A program made the translations under genes and the position numbers. From contig JAMKCF010000059.1 in the NCBI GenBank assembly GCA_023634235.1, positions 492,414-556,413 of the forward strand: a stretch of DNA of 64,000 nt, read 5' to 3'. Source of the stretch: Pisaster brevispinus (lineage: Eukaryota; Echinodermata; Asteroidea; Forcipulatida; Asteriidae). The notes beneath the pieces were generated by a model that was not told where the DNA came from, did not search any database, and worked only from the letters and a program-made list of their open reading frames with translations. Positions within the stretch are counted from its first letter, which is position 1. Every line of letters begins with the position of its first letter. Positions 32,742-45,399 of the stretch are shown here, piece after piece.

Positions 32742-33870
32742 CCCAGCAAACAAAATAACGTCCACTCGACATCGCTAGGACGTTATTTGAATGTTCAGAG
32801 AACGTTTTTATTTAACGTCGTACGGATGGATTAGTGTGGAGTTTTGTCAACGACCAGAGGACGTTGCGTTGTGACGTTTTAATAATAACGTTGTGACAAC
32901 GTAAAAACTGCACTTAAAATAAACATTATTTTGTGACGTGATTGTGACGTACTTATATTACGTTTTTCAATTTAATACAAATTGTTTATGTTTACATTAT
33001 ATAATAGTTTCATGATAATTAGTATTAGAGATATCAATATGATCAAATAATACAATACAACAATACAAACTTACCATTATAATAGGCCTCCAAGTAATTG
33101 CGGTTGCCTGACTTCACTGAACCTGTATACGATACAGCATGTACTATATATACAGATCAATTTCTTGACTTTGGTAGTCATGGGTGTATATTTTTTCTCA
33201 ATTTTTTCCATTTAAATAATATTTTTGAAAGTAAAATTACATGTTTAGTCACTACATTTAATTTGTCACTAAATCTAAATTTGTTTAGACAAATAAATGA
33301 AGAAATGAGTACACCTAGTTCATAAATTTGGCAATTTTTTTTATATTAGTTGTAGGTATTTAACATCTTCTAAGCCCAATCTACTAATTTGCATACGTCA
33401 TATTTACGTTGTCATAACCTTCCAAAGTAACCTGACAAAACTACAACCTTCAAGCAACGTTGCAAAAAAGGTTAATAGGACTTTGTGAAAATATATTGTC
33501 ATAACGTTGTATTGATGCTGTTAAGTAACGTGACAAAACCACAACCCTCAGGTAACGTATTGAAAGAACATTCAACAAACGTTTGTATACGACGTCAAAA
33601 TACAACATTGGACAACGTTGTATCTGCATTACCAAGTAACGTGACAGATCCACAACCTTCAGACAACGTTGCAAAAAATATCCACAAGACGTTTTTAGAT
33701 GACGGTTAAAATATAACGTTGTTGAAACGCTGTATTTATGTTATTAAGTAACAAGACCAAACTGCAACCTTTTTGCAACATTGCAAGTCAGTTGTGTTTT
33801 AGTTGGGGAAATAACGTAACCAAAATACAACTTCACAGTAACGTTACGATGACGTTACGTGTTTGCTGGG
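32742..33870. mobile_element. AACGT-rich element bounded by CCCAGCAAAC inverted ends
   Basis: The ends CCCAGCAAACA and TGTTTGCTGGG are exact inverted repeats 1.13 kb apart. The interior is packed with degenerate AACGTTGTGACAACGT-type motifs, many of them palindromic, on both sides of an AT-rich centre (about 32,960-33,400). No transposase frame. The arrangement of many inverted AACGT sub-repeats with short TIRs suggests a non-autonomous DNA transposon; superfamily not determined and no certain target duplication seen. Confidence 0.75.
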
Positions 33871-34589
33871 AACCAGTGCCCATTTCAGGTAAGCACAAAA
33901 ACATACTAAGCAGCCCAAAAAAATGGTTATCAGAAACGGGTTACATGCCAACATTGTTGCTACTGTTGTTCCACTCTCTTTTTTTGCTTAACAAATACAT
34001 TTTTTTAAGCAGTATTTTAATCAGGATTCCTCATCACTTTGTGAAAAAGAAAGAAACTGCCAATCTTTATGATAAACCAGTCATGCTAATTAGTGTTATT
34101 ACAAAACTATTAGGTTCTGAAGCTTGTTGAAAATGTTTCTAGCAGTATGAATGTATCAAGAGTGTGTGCAAAACAGATTTAATAAAAAGGTTGATGTCGA
34201 CCGATTCGTCACTTCATGAAAGTGGCAATCAGAATACAAAAGAGTTTCTTGGTTTAGTGGGTGCATGTTGTTGGGATTAACTCAGGGAGGGGGTGGGAGG
34301 CAGCCCCATTAGTGCCAATCTACTGGGCAGGCATTAACTGTTGATCCTAGCCATCTGAAGGCATCTATAAGGCAAAAGTTTTAAAATGGAGGGATCCCGG
34401 GGTCACCCTTACTAGCCCAGCGTACATTGTCTGAGTTAAAAACTGCTGTGGGCTAGTAAACACCACTTCTCAACTTGGCCTGTTGCCTACTAAATAATCT
34501 GTGCAACATTCTCGTGTATAATGTGAATTTTTCTTCCTTTTCAGATGTGAATAATAAACTTTTAAAATGTGTTAAATTTATTTTTGAGT

Positions 34590-34800
34590 GTGTGAATTTA
34601 ACTTCATTTGACCATTAGACTGGTTGTGATTGCAACCTCAACTAATACATTAGAAAGATACATTTATGACAATACATGTTTAAAATCTGCAGTAAAACTT
34701 CCTGGGGTCAAGGAGAACCCACAGTTTACTAGCCGGGCAGGCTACTTTACAAAAAGTTTAAGCAAGGCCTGGACCCTGTGTAATTTCATGGCATTTCTTG
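34590..34800. repeat. Dispersed repeat shared with 19,128 and 23,310
   Basis: GAGTGTGTGAAT, AACTTCATTTGAC and CTGGTTGTGA match 19,128-19,190. AGAAAGATACATTT, AAAACTTCCTGGGG and TACTTTACAAAAAG match 23,310-23,440. The two halves are adjacent here but 4 kb apart in the photolyase intron, so the ~2-kb element at 19,195-23,306 appears to have inserted into an older copy of this repeat. Confidence 0.6.
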
Positions 34801-35009
34801 GAGCCGTATGTTTCCTTGTTAAAGGGTACATGTTATGAGTTGATCTGTGGGTCCGGACGTTCATTTTGTCAACAAGCAGCTTCCTTTTTTCACAAATTAT
34901 GTAACCATGTACTTATTTATTTTCATACAGATACATCTATGGCAAGATGGTGTTTGAGGTCTCAACCTTGCCAGGTTTCAGCACTGAGCATGGTGAGAAT
35001 CGATTTTAA

Positions 35010-35385
35010 TCAACAGGTCAGCACTGCATCCCTTCTTCTTGACCTCTTGACCCCCTAGACCCAGCTATGTCAGTATGGAGAAACCATAACCTTAGCAAAA
35101 AAGGGATGCTTCTTAATGGCCACAGGTCAGCACAAGGATCCTCCTATCTCCTACTTCACCTCTTGATCTTATAAAAGTTCCACATGGAGAAGACCTTTTA
35201 CACCAAAGAAGATATCGCTTTGTAGGTCAGCTCCATCTCTCCATGGTCTCTCATTTTCCGTCTCTTCAACCTCATCAGAGGTTAGCCTCCACTCCAGACG
35301 CCAGAACCATGAAACCCATTGAGCATTTACCTACAGGTCAGCAGCAAGACCTTTCTACCCGACCTCTTGACCTCAAGCACTGAGC
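35010..35385. repeat. Diverged ~105-bp tandem repeat, about 4 units
   Basis: ACAGGTCAGCA-type motifs recur at 35,013, 35,122, 35,222 and 35,333. Each is followed within about 40 bp by a pyrimidine-rich CTTC/CTCTTGACCTC segment. Confidence 0.55.
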
Positions 35386-35839
35386 AGACAGAGTCAAAGC
35401 AGTGTACAAGTAAGTACAACAAGAATGTTAAAGCACACTTCTGAAGCAATTAATTTTCTTAGAATTTGCAGTGAATCAATGAAATTGAAAGAAATCCAAT
35501 GCAAATTTGGCATTCACAGTGCATGAGAAAACCCACTCACAGTCTCTTTTTGAAAAGAAGTCACTTTGATTTCTCAGGGAGAAGGCTTATTGGGAAGACC
35601 TCTCATCAGGGATGGTCAGTGGCAGCAGACATACCAGAATATTTTTGGAAATATTTTTGGGAATTGTTCTTTTGCACATGCTCATAAACCCCAATGCAAG
35701 CAATGCACAATAAAATTACCTGGTACCTGTCTGTCTGCTTAGCCTTTGTGTCTTAAAGTCCAACATTGCTAAGCTTTGCTTGTGGACGAGAGTAATGATC
35801 AGGCTTGAATATTCATTTAACCTATTTCCCCCCAATTTC

Positions 35840-36355
35840 TCTGATTTTTAGTGAGGCGTACCGACAGCTATGTCAGCTGACATAAGCCTAGTCAACGAAT
35901 CACGACCAATGAACTCATCGGACACTTAGCTAACAAGCTAGTCCACCAGCAAGTCGATAGCAGACTATCTATAGCCAGTGCTCCACTCCAGGATAAGCTT
36001 GTTGATGTCAAACCAGCCAGTCAGCAAATCATTGCCAATGAGCTCACAGCCTGGAAGCTAACCCGCTAGTCCTCCAGGCCAGGCAGGCCGTCAACAGCAG
36101 ACTGTAGCCATGTGCTGAAAGAGTCCAGCAAGCTTGTTGAAGTCAAAACCAAGCCATCAACAAGCCATGGCCAATGAACTCATTTGCCACAGAACTGACA
36201 TGCCAGTCAACCAACCAGTCAATAGAAGACTGCAGCCAGTGGTGCACGACCGCTGAAATCAAATCAGGCCTATATCAGCTCGCTAGCCACAAAGCAAGCT
36301 AGTCGACTTGTCAGTTAATGGATCATGACCAAAAACCTTCAGCAGCCAGCCAGCC
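35840..36355. repeat. Diverged ~140-bp tandem repeat, about 4 units
   Basis: The core ATCACGACCAATGAACTCAT and variants recur near 35,898, 36,030, 36,162 and 36,325. They alternate with AGCTAGTC/GCTAACAAGCTAGTCC and AGCAGACTNNAGCCA blocks. The units are heavily substituted, so the array is old. Confidence 0.6.
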
Positions 36356-37419
36356 AGCCAAAATATACATCAATTCAACACGGTAAATACTGCAAACTTT
36401 TCACTTTTTATGTAACCATTACCCCTAAACGAATTTGTGTTGATGGACACAAACATTTAAACAGAAATGACACAAAAACTCAACCAATGAGTCATTTCAG
36501 TAAAACAAGGATGACCTCAACAAAACTTGCACATACCTTCACACAGTGCTTAGTAAACATCGGAGAACTAACTTGCATATTGATCACCTGCCTGTGTTTC
36601 AAAATTTTGCCTTCCTGGTAAAAAAAATGCATATTTTTAAAACTGCTTGAAGTCGGCTTTCAAGCTCAATTTTCTGAATTCAACTTGTAGGGCCTACTAT
36701 AGTAGTCTTGATGAGGGACTCATCTCCAAAACACATAATCTGTGAATAAGATTTTCAAGTTTGGTGCTTTTTTTTGTAGCCAAAAACACAAATTTAATGA
36801 TTTCTAGATGGATGTTTCATAAAGTTCATTAATAAACATGTAGTCCAGGATAATTGTAGGTTTCCTACAGTCATATTTAGAGAGATTTTGCAAGTCTACG
36901 AATATTATATCAACGCTTTGTGTGTTCACATGACGGGTAACAAATATGACGCTCATCCAACTTGAGCGGATACAATTATTGTATCTGTATACTGTTTGCT
37001 TTCAAAATCTCTTTTTTTATTTCAACAGTTATATGTCCATCACATTTGGCTTTAATATGTTAGACTTTGGTGTGTCATCACACAGTGTGCGGTAAAGCTG
37101 GCCATCTTTACGAGCAATATCATTTTGTCACACAACTGTGTTTCTGTGAAAAAAACCATGTGCAGCACAAATTTCCCACGCTTGACGCAGCTCAAAGCCA
37201 AAATCCACGTTGCCCATAAAGATGGCGTTTATTGGAACTATATCTACATGTACATGTACATCAAGTTTTGTGACTGAACAATCCGGTTTGGTGAAGTTCA
37301 GCTGCGTGTTTATGTTGCATAATGATTGAAAATGTTTCCTTGTGTTATTTTACAGGATGCTGATGATTAAGAGTGCACACCATTCTACTTGTTCTTCATT
37401 TTGAAGATTTCACTCTTGA

Positions 37420-37960
37420 GTCTCAGATGTACTGAAATCAGTCTCTGGAATGGTAGCAATATCTGAACACCAAGACAACAACCTCTCTTCCATGTCACTT
37501 TTTGGGACATGCAAGTTTCGTCAGCCTCAGATGTCGTCTTGAGTTGGGATTGTATTATTAACCCTCTTCCAAAGCAAACAGTTTTCAGTGAAAGTCTCAT
37601 CTTTCTCTTTCCGCAATTCATTTTTCTGTGCTTCAACTGTTGGGGTGCACCCTATATATGGTGGCGCCCATCAGTGAATTTGGTTGGAATTGAAATATGT
37701 CTGCCTTGTTTATAATTATCCGTTGGCTTGAATCGAAGATGGAAATACATTGCTTGAGGTGTGTTTTTCATCAGGATGTGCTGATTTTGTTATTGAAAAC
37801 ATCAGTCCTAGAGCTCTGAACAGTAAGTATTAAGCTTTGTACAGTTATTTCTGAAGTTAAAATGCAAGTTTTGTCAGTCTCAGATATACTGAGATCAGTC
37901 TCTGGAATGATAGCAATATCTGAACACCAAGACAAAGAACTCTCATCTGTGTAAAATTGA
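37420..37960. repeat. Local duplication of a ~75-bp block
   Basis: CAGTCTCTGGAATG, TAGCAATATCTGAACACCAA and GACAA occur at about 37,440-37,490 and 37,895-37,935, and TGCAAGTTT.GTCAG.CTCAGAT is also shared at a different spacing. The duplicated minus-strand reading QILLxFQRLISVxLRL is a by-product. Confidence 0.7.
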
Positions 37961-38094
37961 GTAGGGGGCGTGTTGGGGTGGGGGTTGGATATTGCATTAT
38001 AGACTGTACAAGTCTCGTGAAACAAAGACGAGAAAACAACTCCAAAGAAGACCATAGTTTTTCTACAAAATTGTATTTTTTTGGAGAGACTTGA

Positions 38095-38330
38095 AAAACT
38101 TTGCTTCCAAAGTGGGTTCTATTTGGCTTCATGAAAACTGGCAGCAAATTGGTTTGGGAAGAAGATCTTTTTGGGGGTGTTACTTTATGGGATAATTAGC
38201 AAAAAATGGCTGATCTTCTAAAAAATGAAAAGAAATGAGAAGTTTAGTTGTCCAAAGCTGTATTTGATTAGTTTTCAAGAGTCAGAGAGACTTTAAAAAA
38301 TTGTTTTTTTAAGTATTTTTGAATATAACA
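38095..38330 (+). repeat. Dispersed repeat, related to 56,560-56,790
   Basis: GGCTTCATGAAAACTGGCAG, TTAGCAA, GGCTGA and TTTGATTAGTTTTCAAGAG followed by GAGACTTTAAA occur in the same order and orientation in the spacer of the large palindrome. Confidence 0.65.
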
Positions 38331-41060
38331 TTTAGCATTGATTGCTATGGGAGATTTATCTTATGTGGTGCATCCTATAGGGTTAATGTTTTTTGAGAGA
38401 ACTTGTCTTTAATCTTGAGGAAAAATCCTAAAAATAGTATTTTAAAGAAATATGAAAGATGCAATAGATCAAGTCATACAAACTTGCATCAGTGAAGATA
38501 CCTGCTCATTTTGAGCAAAAAAAGAGAATTTGAAATTTAGCCCCCAAAAAAGATAAAAATAATGTTTATGAAATTTTGATCATTTTTTTAGGGTGCAACT
38601 CTATGGACTAAAATGATGCAGTAAGTACTGGTGCCTATGGTCAAGACATACAAAATGGCATTAGTGGGAATGCCTGCTCCATTTCAAACCCTCCCATGGG
38701 AGAGACCTCCATAGCATAACATTAAAAAATTTGCACAAATATCAACAACAAAAACACATGGGTTAACTCTAGCAGTTTTTTGAAAAATTAAATCATTTTT
38801 AATGTGCGATTTAAAGCTCTAAAAAGATGCATTAGAAACTACTGAACCTTCTTGTTTAACGTTACTCTGGATATTTGTTTTTGGGGGGTATTTTAAGGCT
38901 TCCTCTGTGTGTATGGTCACCTTATGTATCTTAAGTCACTATGATTCCACAAGCATACATGAGGCTTCATATGTTTAGGGTCAAGCAAACACATGTTATG
39001 AATACATAATTGTATAATTATATAATTAATTATACAGTTATATAATTATTCAATTATATATTTCTATAATTAAAGGCAGGGTGTACTTTGGGTTATCAAC
39101 TTTATCGCACTTTATCGTATTTTTATAGAAATGACACCTTTCGAAGTAATGAGAGAAAGAGGTAACAAAAATTCACCCCAAAGTTGGAACCTTGGAAAGG
39201 CTTCAGGCAACACTGGGTTTTGGGGGGGGGGGGGGGGGGTTCAGGTTTTTTTTTTTCATTATTTTCTTGCAACTTCGTTGACCAATTGAGCCCCAATTTC
39301 CACGGGTTTGCTATTTTATGCTCATGTTGGGAAACAGCAAGCGAGAATACTGGTCTTTGCCAAAACTACACTGCCTTATATAGTTACATAATTAAATAAT
39401 TATATATCCTATATAATTATTAAATAATTAAATAAATTTATATTGATCTATAGCTGTCCCAGAGATTGGATTAAAATTTACTCAATAAAACAAAGTTTAA
39501 CAGATGTTGTTGCGATTTCTTACTTATTTCAGAATGTCAGGGTTCAGTCCCAGCAATTATTTGTTTGATACTCCTGTCAATTCTTCAAACATCTCTCTTC
39601 GTGAAAATCTTTGAAATGGAACAAGTTTAATTTAACAACAAACTCTTAGGGTAACGGAGCCTAGAAACTGAAAGCAAGTCTAAACCTTGACCTAGATTCA
39701 TCAGGCATGCAACTTTTCAGCTGATCAGCTGATTTCCTCTTTTTTCTTTGGAAACATTGCCATAGAAAACTGAAAAACACCATACAAATATAACTGTGGT
39801 TGACCAGTTCCTCTTTTTTGACATTCGCAAAGTTGCATGTCTGATTCATACAATAGAAACCTACATGCACATGATGCCTTCTTCATTTTAAAGAATAAAA
39901 ACCTCAGTTAAACTTTTAAAATTCGGTCAAAATTCGAAAGAATCAAAAGAGGTAAGTCTATTTTTCTGAGAAAAAAAGTGGGTCTGCAGATTTTTGTACG
40001 GGAATATTTAGTTTCATTACTGACTTTCAATGATAGTCCATTCGGCGTTTAATCTGACACTTTGACTGACAAAAATTCCTACTACAGAAGACCAATAAGT
40101 TGTTGAAATCCTGTTACGCCATGTTTCAAATTCGTCTGAAAAAAAGTCAGGAATGAACCAGAACATCCCCGTATAAAAAAGGATGATACCATCGGATATT
40201 TTTGGATATTGACAAATTTTGCCACGGAAGCTTAGGTTATCGAATACAATGGCAGTTTACTAACTTTAACTGTTAGACATTGCCATCGGTGAGTGACAGG
40301 AGTGCGCCCCTCCCACAAAGCGGAGACAGTTTGTCTGGCTTGGGGGGGGGGGTGGCTTTGCACAACCAGCCTAAGAGACATGAAAAGACAAGCATAAACA
40401 GCTGAGCAGATTGTTCCACTTATCAGAGGGTTAGATCTGGGTAGTTATGTGTTTATGTGCAGCGGTGTAGCAGATTTTGTGTACAAAAACAAATTTCACT
40501 GCCCATAAAAAAAATACACAGCTCTGGGAACTGACCCCATCTTATATATGTGGAATGGTCCTGTCTGGTATATCCTGGATGATCAAGTCTCTCGGGGCTT
40601 TGCAAGTGAAACAAAAAAGAAACACTTAAAATTTGTCTAGACTCTATCTTTTACAAAATAAGTACATCACAAAAAATTAAGCCGCTATGATTTAATTAAG
40701 CCGCTATGATTTCAGAAGCAGACATGAGGCTTTTATGAAGGGTCAATCATTCACATTGTCTTGAGTCAATAGATTATCAAGCATCCATGAGGCTTCATCT
40801 GATGTCGAGTCAAGCATACACAGGGGGGGGGGGGGGTAGGTCATTATGATTCCACAAAGTGAAATTTCGTAACTCAAACGAGGTTTAATTTTGGTTTTCT
40901 TTATTCTCAAAGTTTAATTTACGACATCGTGAATATAATTTGTGGTAATTAATAATTTTTTCCAATTGATTTAAGTTTGAATAATTATTACTTTACTCAT
41001 TATAGTGTTTATAATTATTTTCTCAAAAAATTACTTTTTTTTAAGTAACTTGCATAGCCC
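38331..41060. other. AT-rich DNA with poly-G runs, no recognised gene
   Basis: Low-complexity TATAATTA-type blocks lie at 39,000-39,075 and 39,375-39,440. Homopolymer G runs occur at about 39,220-39,239, 40,342-40,352 and 40,822-40,835, and a C run at 41,058-41,085. A motif CTATGATT(C/T)..AGAAGC/CAAGC..CATGAGGCTT recurs at 38,938, 40,685 and 40,778. Confidence 0.4.
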
Positions 41061-41099
41061 CCCCCCCCCACCCCCCCCCCCTCCCCCAACACAAGCGCG

Positions 41100-43320
41100 C
41101 CGTTAGCGATTGTTTTTCCCCATACCACACGCTAGCTATGGGGCCACAAAAAAGCGTTCTGATTGGTCCGTTTCTGCAGAGGTCGTGCATTTTCAATAAG
41201 GTAAACTAAGGAAAGCGTTATTACACGTACTGGTGGTACAGGACCCTGGCCTTGGAGCACAGCTTGCGCCCCGGTGCGAGTGGTGTTGATATAGCGGCAC
41301 TTGGTACATTGTGTGCGCTATCAGTGTCGCTAATGTGAATCGGTGGTAATAAAAATAGGCCTAAAAGAAAACCTTAATGTTATTAGTAATGTTTTAACTA
41401 TTTCGAGAAGTATGTGTGTGTGGATCGATGGCAGAGTGTATAACGTGTAACAACTCACTCGGGTTCATCTTTGGCTGGCAACGATCGAAATATTAAAAGT
41501 CCCCCATGCTCTCTATTCTGGACCCTTTGTATTATTATATGGTAGTAGAGCTATTGTTTATTTATATAATTAAACATATTTTCTCTCCGCGTTCCTTACC
41601 TTACCGTTTGGGCCTATTAAAAAAATATTAAAAATCAAGGTGAATTTGTTTGTTCTTGTATATTTTCTTTGTTATCATTCTTCTATAAATAGGCCCTAAA
41701 TGTTCCCATTTTTAAGTTGGGATTTGCAAACTTTTGAGTCACAGTGTTCTATGCGTACACTCAGAATGCTTTTTCTCCAGACTTTTGGCTTTGCCCTTTT
41801 TTCTTCTTTTTCCTTTTTTTTTTAAATTATATTTGAGCAGGATGATGTTGGGAGGATTAGCTAGACAGTAGACCCTATGGAAAGATGTAAGAGATTGTGA
41901 TGTTCTTGCTGAGTTGTGTAATCAAAGGGTGTTGTTCAAAGAAAAGGTTGATTGAGCAGAAGTGGTATAAACTTCACAAAGAGACACATGTGGGCTCATC
42001 TTAAAATAAATGTTGCTTGAATTGATTGTATTTAGTAAATGTCTATCTGTAATGCTTTGGGCAATTTAAAAGTGATTGGTTTCTCCACAAAAGTGTATTA
42101 CACGCTAAAATCAAACTGTTAATCAATAATTAAGTCATGGTGTCCGAGTCGGTGAACATTTTGTTGACGGTGTCACGCAGGGTTAATGGCCGAAAAACAA
42201 AAATGATAATAAGTGGCTAAACCTATAAGAATCAGAGTGAAAGATGACATCCGTGGAGCAAGGGTGGTCCCCCTGTTCTGGTCAATACTGGGGGATTTGA
42301 AGAATGTTTAGTGTGTTTATGTTTAGTGGCCTTCAAATGACTGCTTGTGGGGCAATACCTATTGACACGTAGGCCTATCTAATTATTGGAGAAGACTAGC
42401 GAAACAGCTCTTGTTTTCGTTAAAGTTTTTTTTATTATTTTTTTTTTTATTTGTCTGTTTCAGTAAAAAAAAGGCTATTGACATAACGCACGTTCGGTCA
42501 AAGCGGCTATTTGCATAGTTCCTAAAGAGCAATTGCAATGAAACTTTCATTGATGAAAGGCATTGGTGCAATAATGATCTCAAAACAATATATGACTTGT
42601 GATTCGTAAAATTTTCCTTTCGACAGTGTTTTGCATTAAATTTTGTTAGTTTACACGACTCAAAAACAACAATGACATCGACTTCGGAAGTGTACAATTT
42701 ACCTCCGTGATATGCTGTGACAATGTCGTAGGCCTACTGCCAGAAGGCTATCCAGTTTGTAACCATATTCGCAATATAAGCGCTTCTTTACCCCATTTAA
42801 TAGTAATAGTACATATACATAATTAAATAAATGGGGTAAATAGTTATATTATTTGTTCCAATAATAAAGTTTGTGTCATAAAGTTGTAACAGAATACCAA
42901 ATATAATATAGGCCTACATATACTTTTTTGACAGACACTTCCTTCAATGGTTCCTTACCCCAATAGTTGATACATTAAAATAAAGTAGACCAGTGGAGTA
43001 AGAAAAATGGGCAGGAGATAAAAAAAAAAAAAAGTTTTTTTTCAGTTTTCTTGTAGGCCTACCCCTTGTCTCTATATTTATTATCACCGATATAAAATTA
43101 GCGACACCGATAGCGCACACAATTCCTGGGTGTGCCGCTGTACTAACACCACACGCACCGCATGCTAGGCCAGGGTCCTGTACCACCAGTACGTGTAATA
43201 ACGCTTTCCGTAGTTTACCTTATTTAAAATGCACGACCTCTGCAGAAACGGACCAATCAGAACGCTTTTTTGTGGCCCCATAGCTAGCATGTGTTATAAA
43301 AAAAAATCGCCCCCGTTAAT
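41100..43320. repeat. 2.2-kb inverted repeat, arms ~250 bp
   Basis: Left arm 41,100-41,355 and right arm about 43,075-43,320 are reverse complements with modest divergence. Shared blocks include AGCGTTCTGATTGGTCCG, TCTGCAGAGGTCGTGCATTT, GTTATTACACGTACTGGTGG, TACAGGACCCTGGCC and TGTGTGCGCTATC. Both arms contain a CCAAT box (GACCAATCAG in the right arm at about 43,252). The right arm ends about 105 bp before the ATG of the candidate exon at 43,425, so the arms may be a duplicated promoter; a DNA transposon with long TIRs is the alternative. Confidence 0.8.
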
Positions 43321-43424
43321 AGTTTTGGTTCGTTTATGAAGTGCGCCCTCCCTAGGTCATATTAATACAGTTTACATGAAGGGAGTTTTGATTTCAATTT
43401 CGTGTCCCTAATATCTACCTAGAA

Positions 43425-43508
43425 ATGTTCCCTTTGACACAAACTATGACGCTGTACGGATTATCTGGCTGTTCATACAAGGCAGGAGACTCACTGGATT
43501 TTATAAAG
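43425..43508 (+). CDS. Candidate first coding exon, unrecognised gene
   Basis: ATG at 43,425 opens a 28-codon frame, MFPLTQTMTLYGLSGCSYKA then GDSLDFIK, that runs straight into a near-consensus donor AAG|GTACGT at 43,509. A CCAAT box lies about 170 bp upstream in the right arm of the inverted repeat. This is what a first coding exon in phase 0 looks like, but I recognise no family. The block at 44,775-45,034 on the same strand is the only nearby candidate for a following exon. Confidence 0.4.
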
Positions 43509-44774
43509 GTACGTTTTAGATAGATAAATAGGCAGATGTGTCGGGTTTTCTATTTGTGTACCCATGGATGTACATGTTCTGTTGACCTTAGTTTAGATGA
43601 GCTCAATATCGTGCCAATGTAAACATACCGTTGATCCGTACCGTACTTGTAATTGTAGTTATGTCATGAGGTATAGTCTGTATGCCATGACCACTCATCC
43701 CTTTCTCTTGGCTTTAGCAACCATGGTATGGACAAGTTACTGTCTGTCGCCACATACCAAAGGCAAGTTAAGAGTGAGTGACTGACTTTGACTATTATAG
43801 GGGATAGGCTAGTACAGTATCTACATGTACACTGCAGTAACCACCACCACTAGTGTACATTTACTTATACAAACAGCTGATGCTTCTACTAGAGTTACGT
43901 GTATGGTTAAAACAGGAGTCTCGAGGTGATCCTTGGCATGTTCTATTTTCCGGAGGCAAAGTCTCAAGAAAACACCCGCTCCAGGCTTCACAGAGGGAGT
44001 CATAGTTTTAACCATACTACTACTACTAGGAGTAAAAGCTGTCAATATTTGTTTTATGGTGTCAAGATGTCTAGGTACCACATAGCTGCATTTGCTCTGG
44101 GTATAGCACTTTGGCTTCTATAGGATAGTGCATTCGTTGCTACGGGAATAGTACATTTTTTGCTGCAAGTTCACAATCAAAAGGCAGAATCTTTGTAAGG
44201 GGTGCTATAATACAATAGATTGAAAGTGACACAGAAGTTTTTGGCTTAATGCAGTAGAATGTGTTTTATGGTTATGGGAAAGTTGTTGGTGAGCAGTGTC
44301 TTATTTTGTTTGTTATTTTTAGATTGCTCTTAAAATGACATGAAGGGCCTACATCATTGTTGATTTACAGGCCTCCTAGCCATCCAGCATGGCTATGCTT
44401 GCTTACCAACAACATAGATAGTTTGAATCAATGATTAGACTACATCTTTTCTCAGTGATCTGTCCAAAGAAAGTTATTTTAAAAAATGGGATACAAACCA
44501 CTAATACATTTTCACTTAAGTCAAAAAGATAATCATATTTTGGTATAAGATTGTATTTGTAGTCATAATGAGTGAAAATATTGGGGGTGGACTAAGCATC
44601 TTTCCTTTTATATTTAATAAAATGACTTTCTGTGGGGTAATCGTTGAGTGAAAAAAGAGCTGGTCGTTTTTGAAAAGCTTTTGATTTTGGATACTTACAG
44701 GCCTACTTGATCTCAGGTTGTGCTCTTATTATTTTTGTTCATGACTTTTCAATCTCTTTTTGACATTTCTCTGC

Positions 44775-45034
44775 AGTTGTATTTGTGTGATTGAATTCCA
44801 AACAAGCCCAGTCTGTGCTAACATCTGAGAAAGCCAACTCTACCATCGAGGGTCTCAGAGTGAAGTTGATGGAAAAACAGAGTCACACTACTTTGAGCAG
44901 CTCACCTGTTAGTGATGAAGCTGTGAGATGAGGCAGAAGTTGATCAAGAGTGGAGACACCTCAGAATAGAACCAGTTGATGGAGAGACATCCCCAGAGGT
45001 GGAGGATGACAAGGTGTGCACCATGTTTTACAGG
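44775..45034 (+). pseudogene. Exon-like block with broken frame
   Basis: After TTTCTCTGCAG and before a GTAAAA donor, three frames in turn read protein-like text. First comes QAQSVLTSEKANSTIEGLRV with KLMEKQSHTTLSSSPVSDEA, then EMRQKLIKSGDTSE, then PVDGETSPEVEDDKVCTMFY. Stops at about 44,928 and 44,967 separate them. The composition (polar, Glu/Lys/Ser-rich, coiled-coil-like) is consistent with a cytoplasmic linker. Either an exon with two indels, or a decayed exon. Fifty-odd bases of it are copied into the array at 45,506. Confidence 0.35.
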
Positions 45035-45399
45035 TAAAAAACTTCTCTTTTTATTTTCTCTTTTGGGAAATGTATGTATTCTCTCTTTAGACGCAGGGTA
45101 CACTTTGGCTAATTATGAAAGATCAGTATCCTCCCTTGGTGTATCCCAACACATGCATAAAATATGCATAAAAGTTTGGCTCAATTGGTCATTGAAGTTG
45201 CATGAAAATAATGAAAGAAAAAACACCCTTGTTGCATAAATTGTGTGCTTTCAGATGCCTGAGAAAGGCTTCATGTGTGAAGTCTTTCTCAGATTCAAAT
45301 TTTGGGGGTGAAAATTATCTCTTACTCTAAAACTACACTACTTCAGAGGGAGTAGTTTCTCACAATGTGTTATCAACAACTCTTTAGTGCTCCTTAACC

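Noticed and set aside
37385..38147. Paired minus-strand ORFs reading QILL.FQRLISV.LRL as a duplicated gene
   Set aside because: The similarity extends beyond the frames and is explained by a local DNA duplication; no splice pattern or start context.
39220..41085. Poly-G and poly-C runs as G-quadruplex regulatory sites
   Set aside because: They are plain homopolymers scattered in non-coding DNA (also 46,350, 50,580 and 56,130) and of uncertain length in any assembly.
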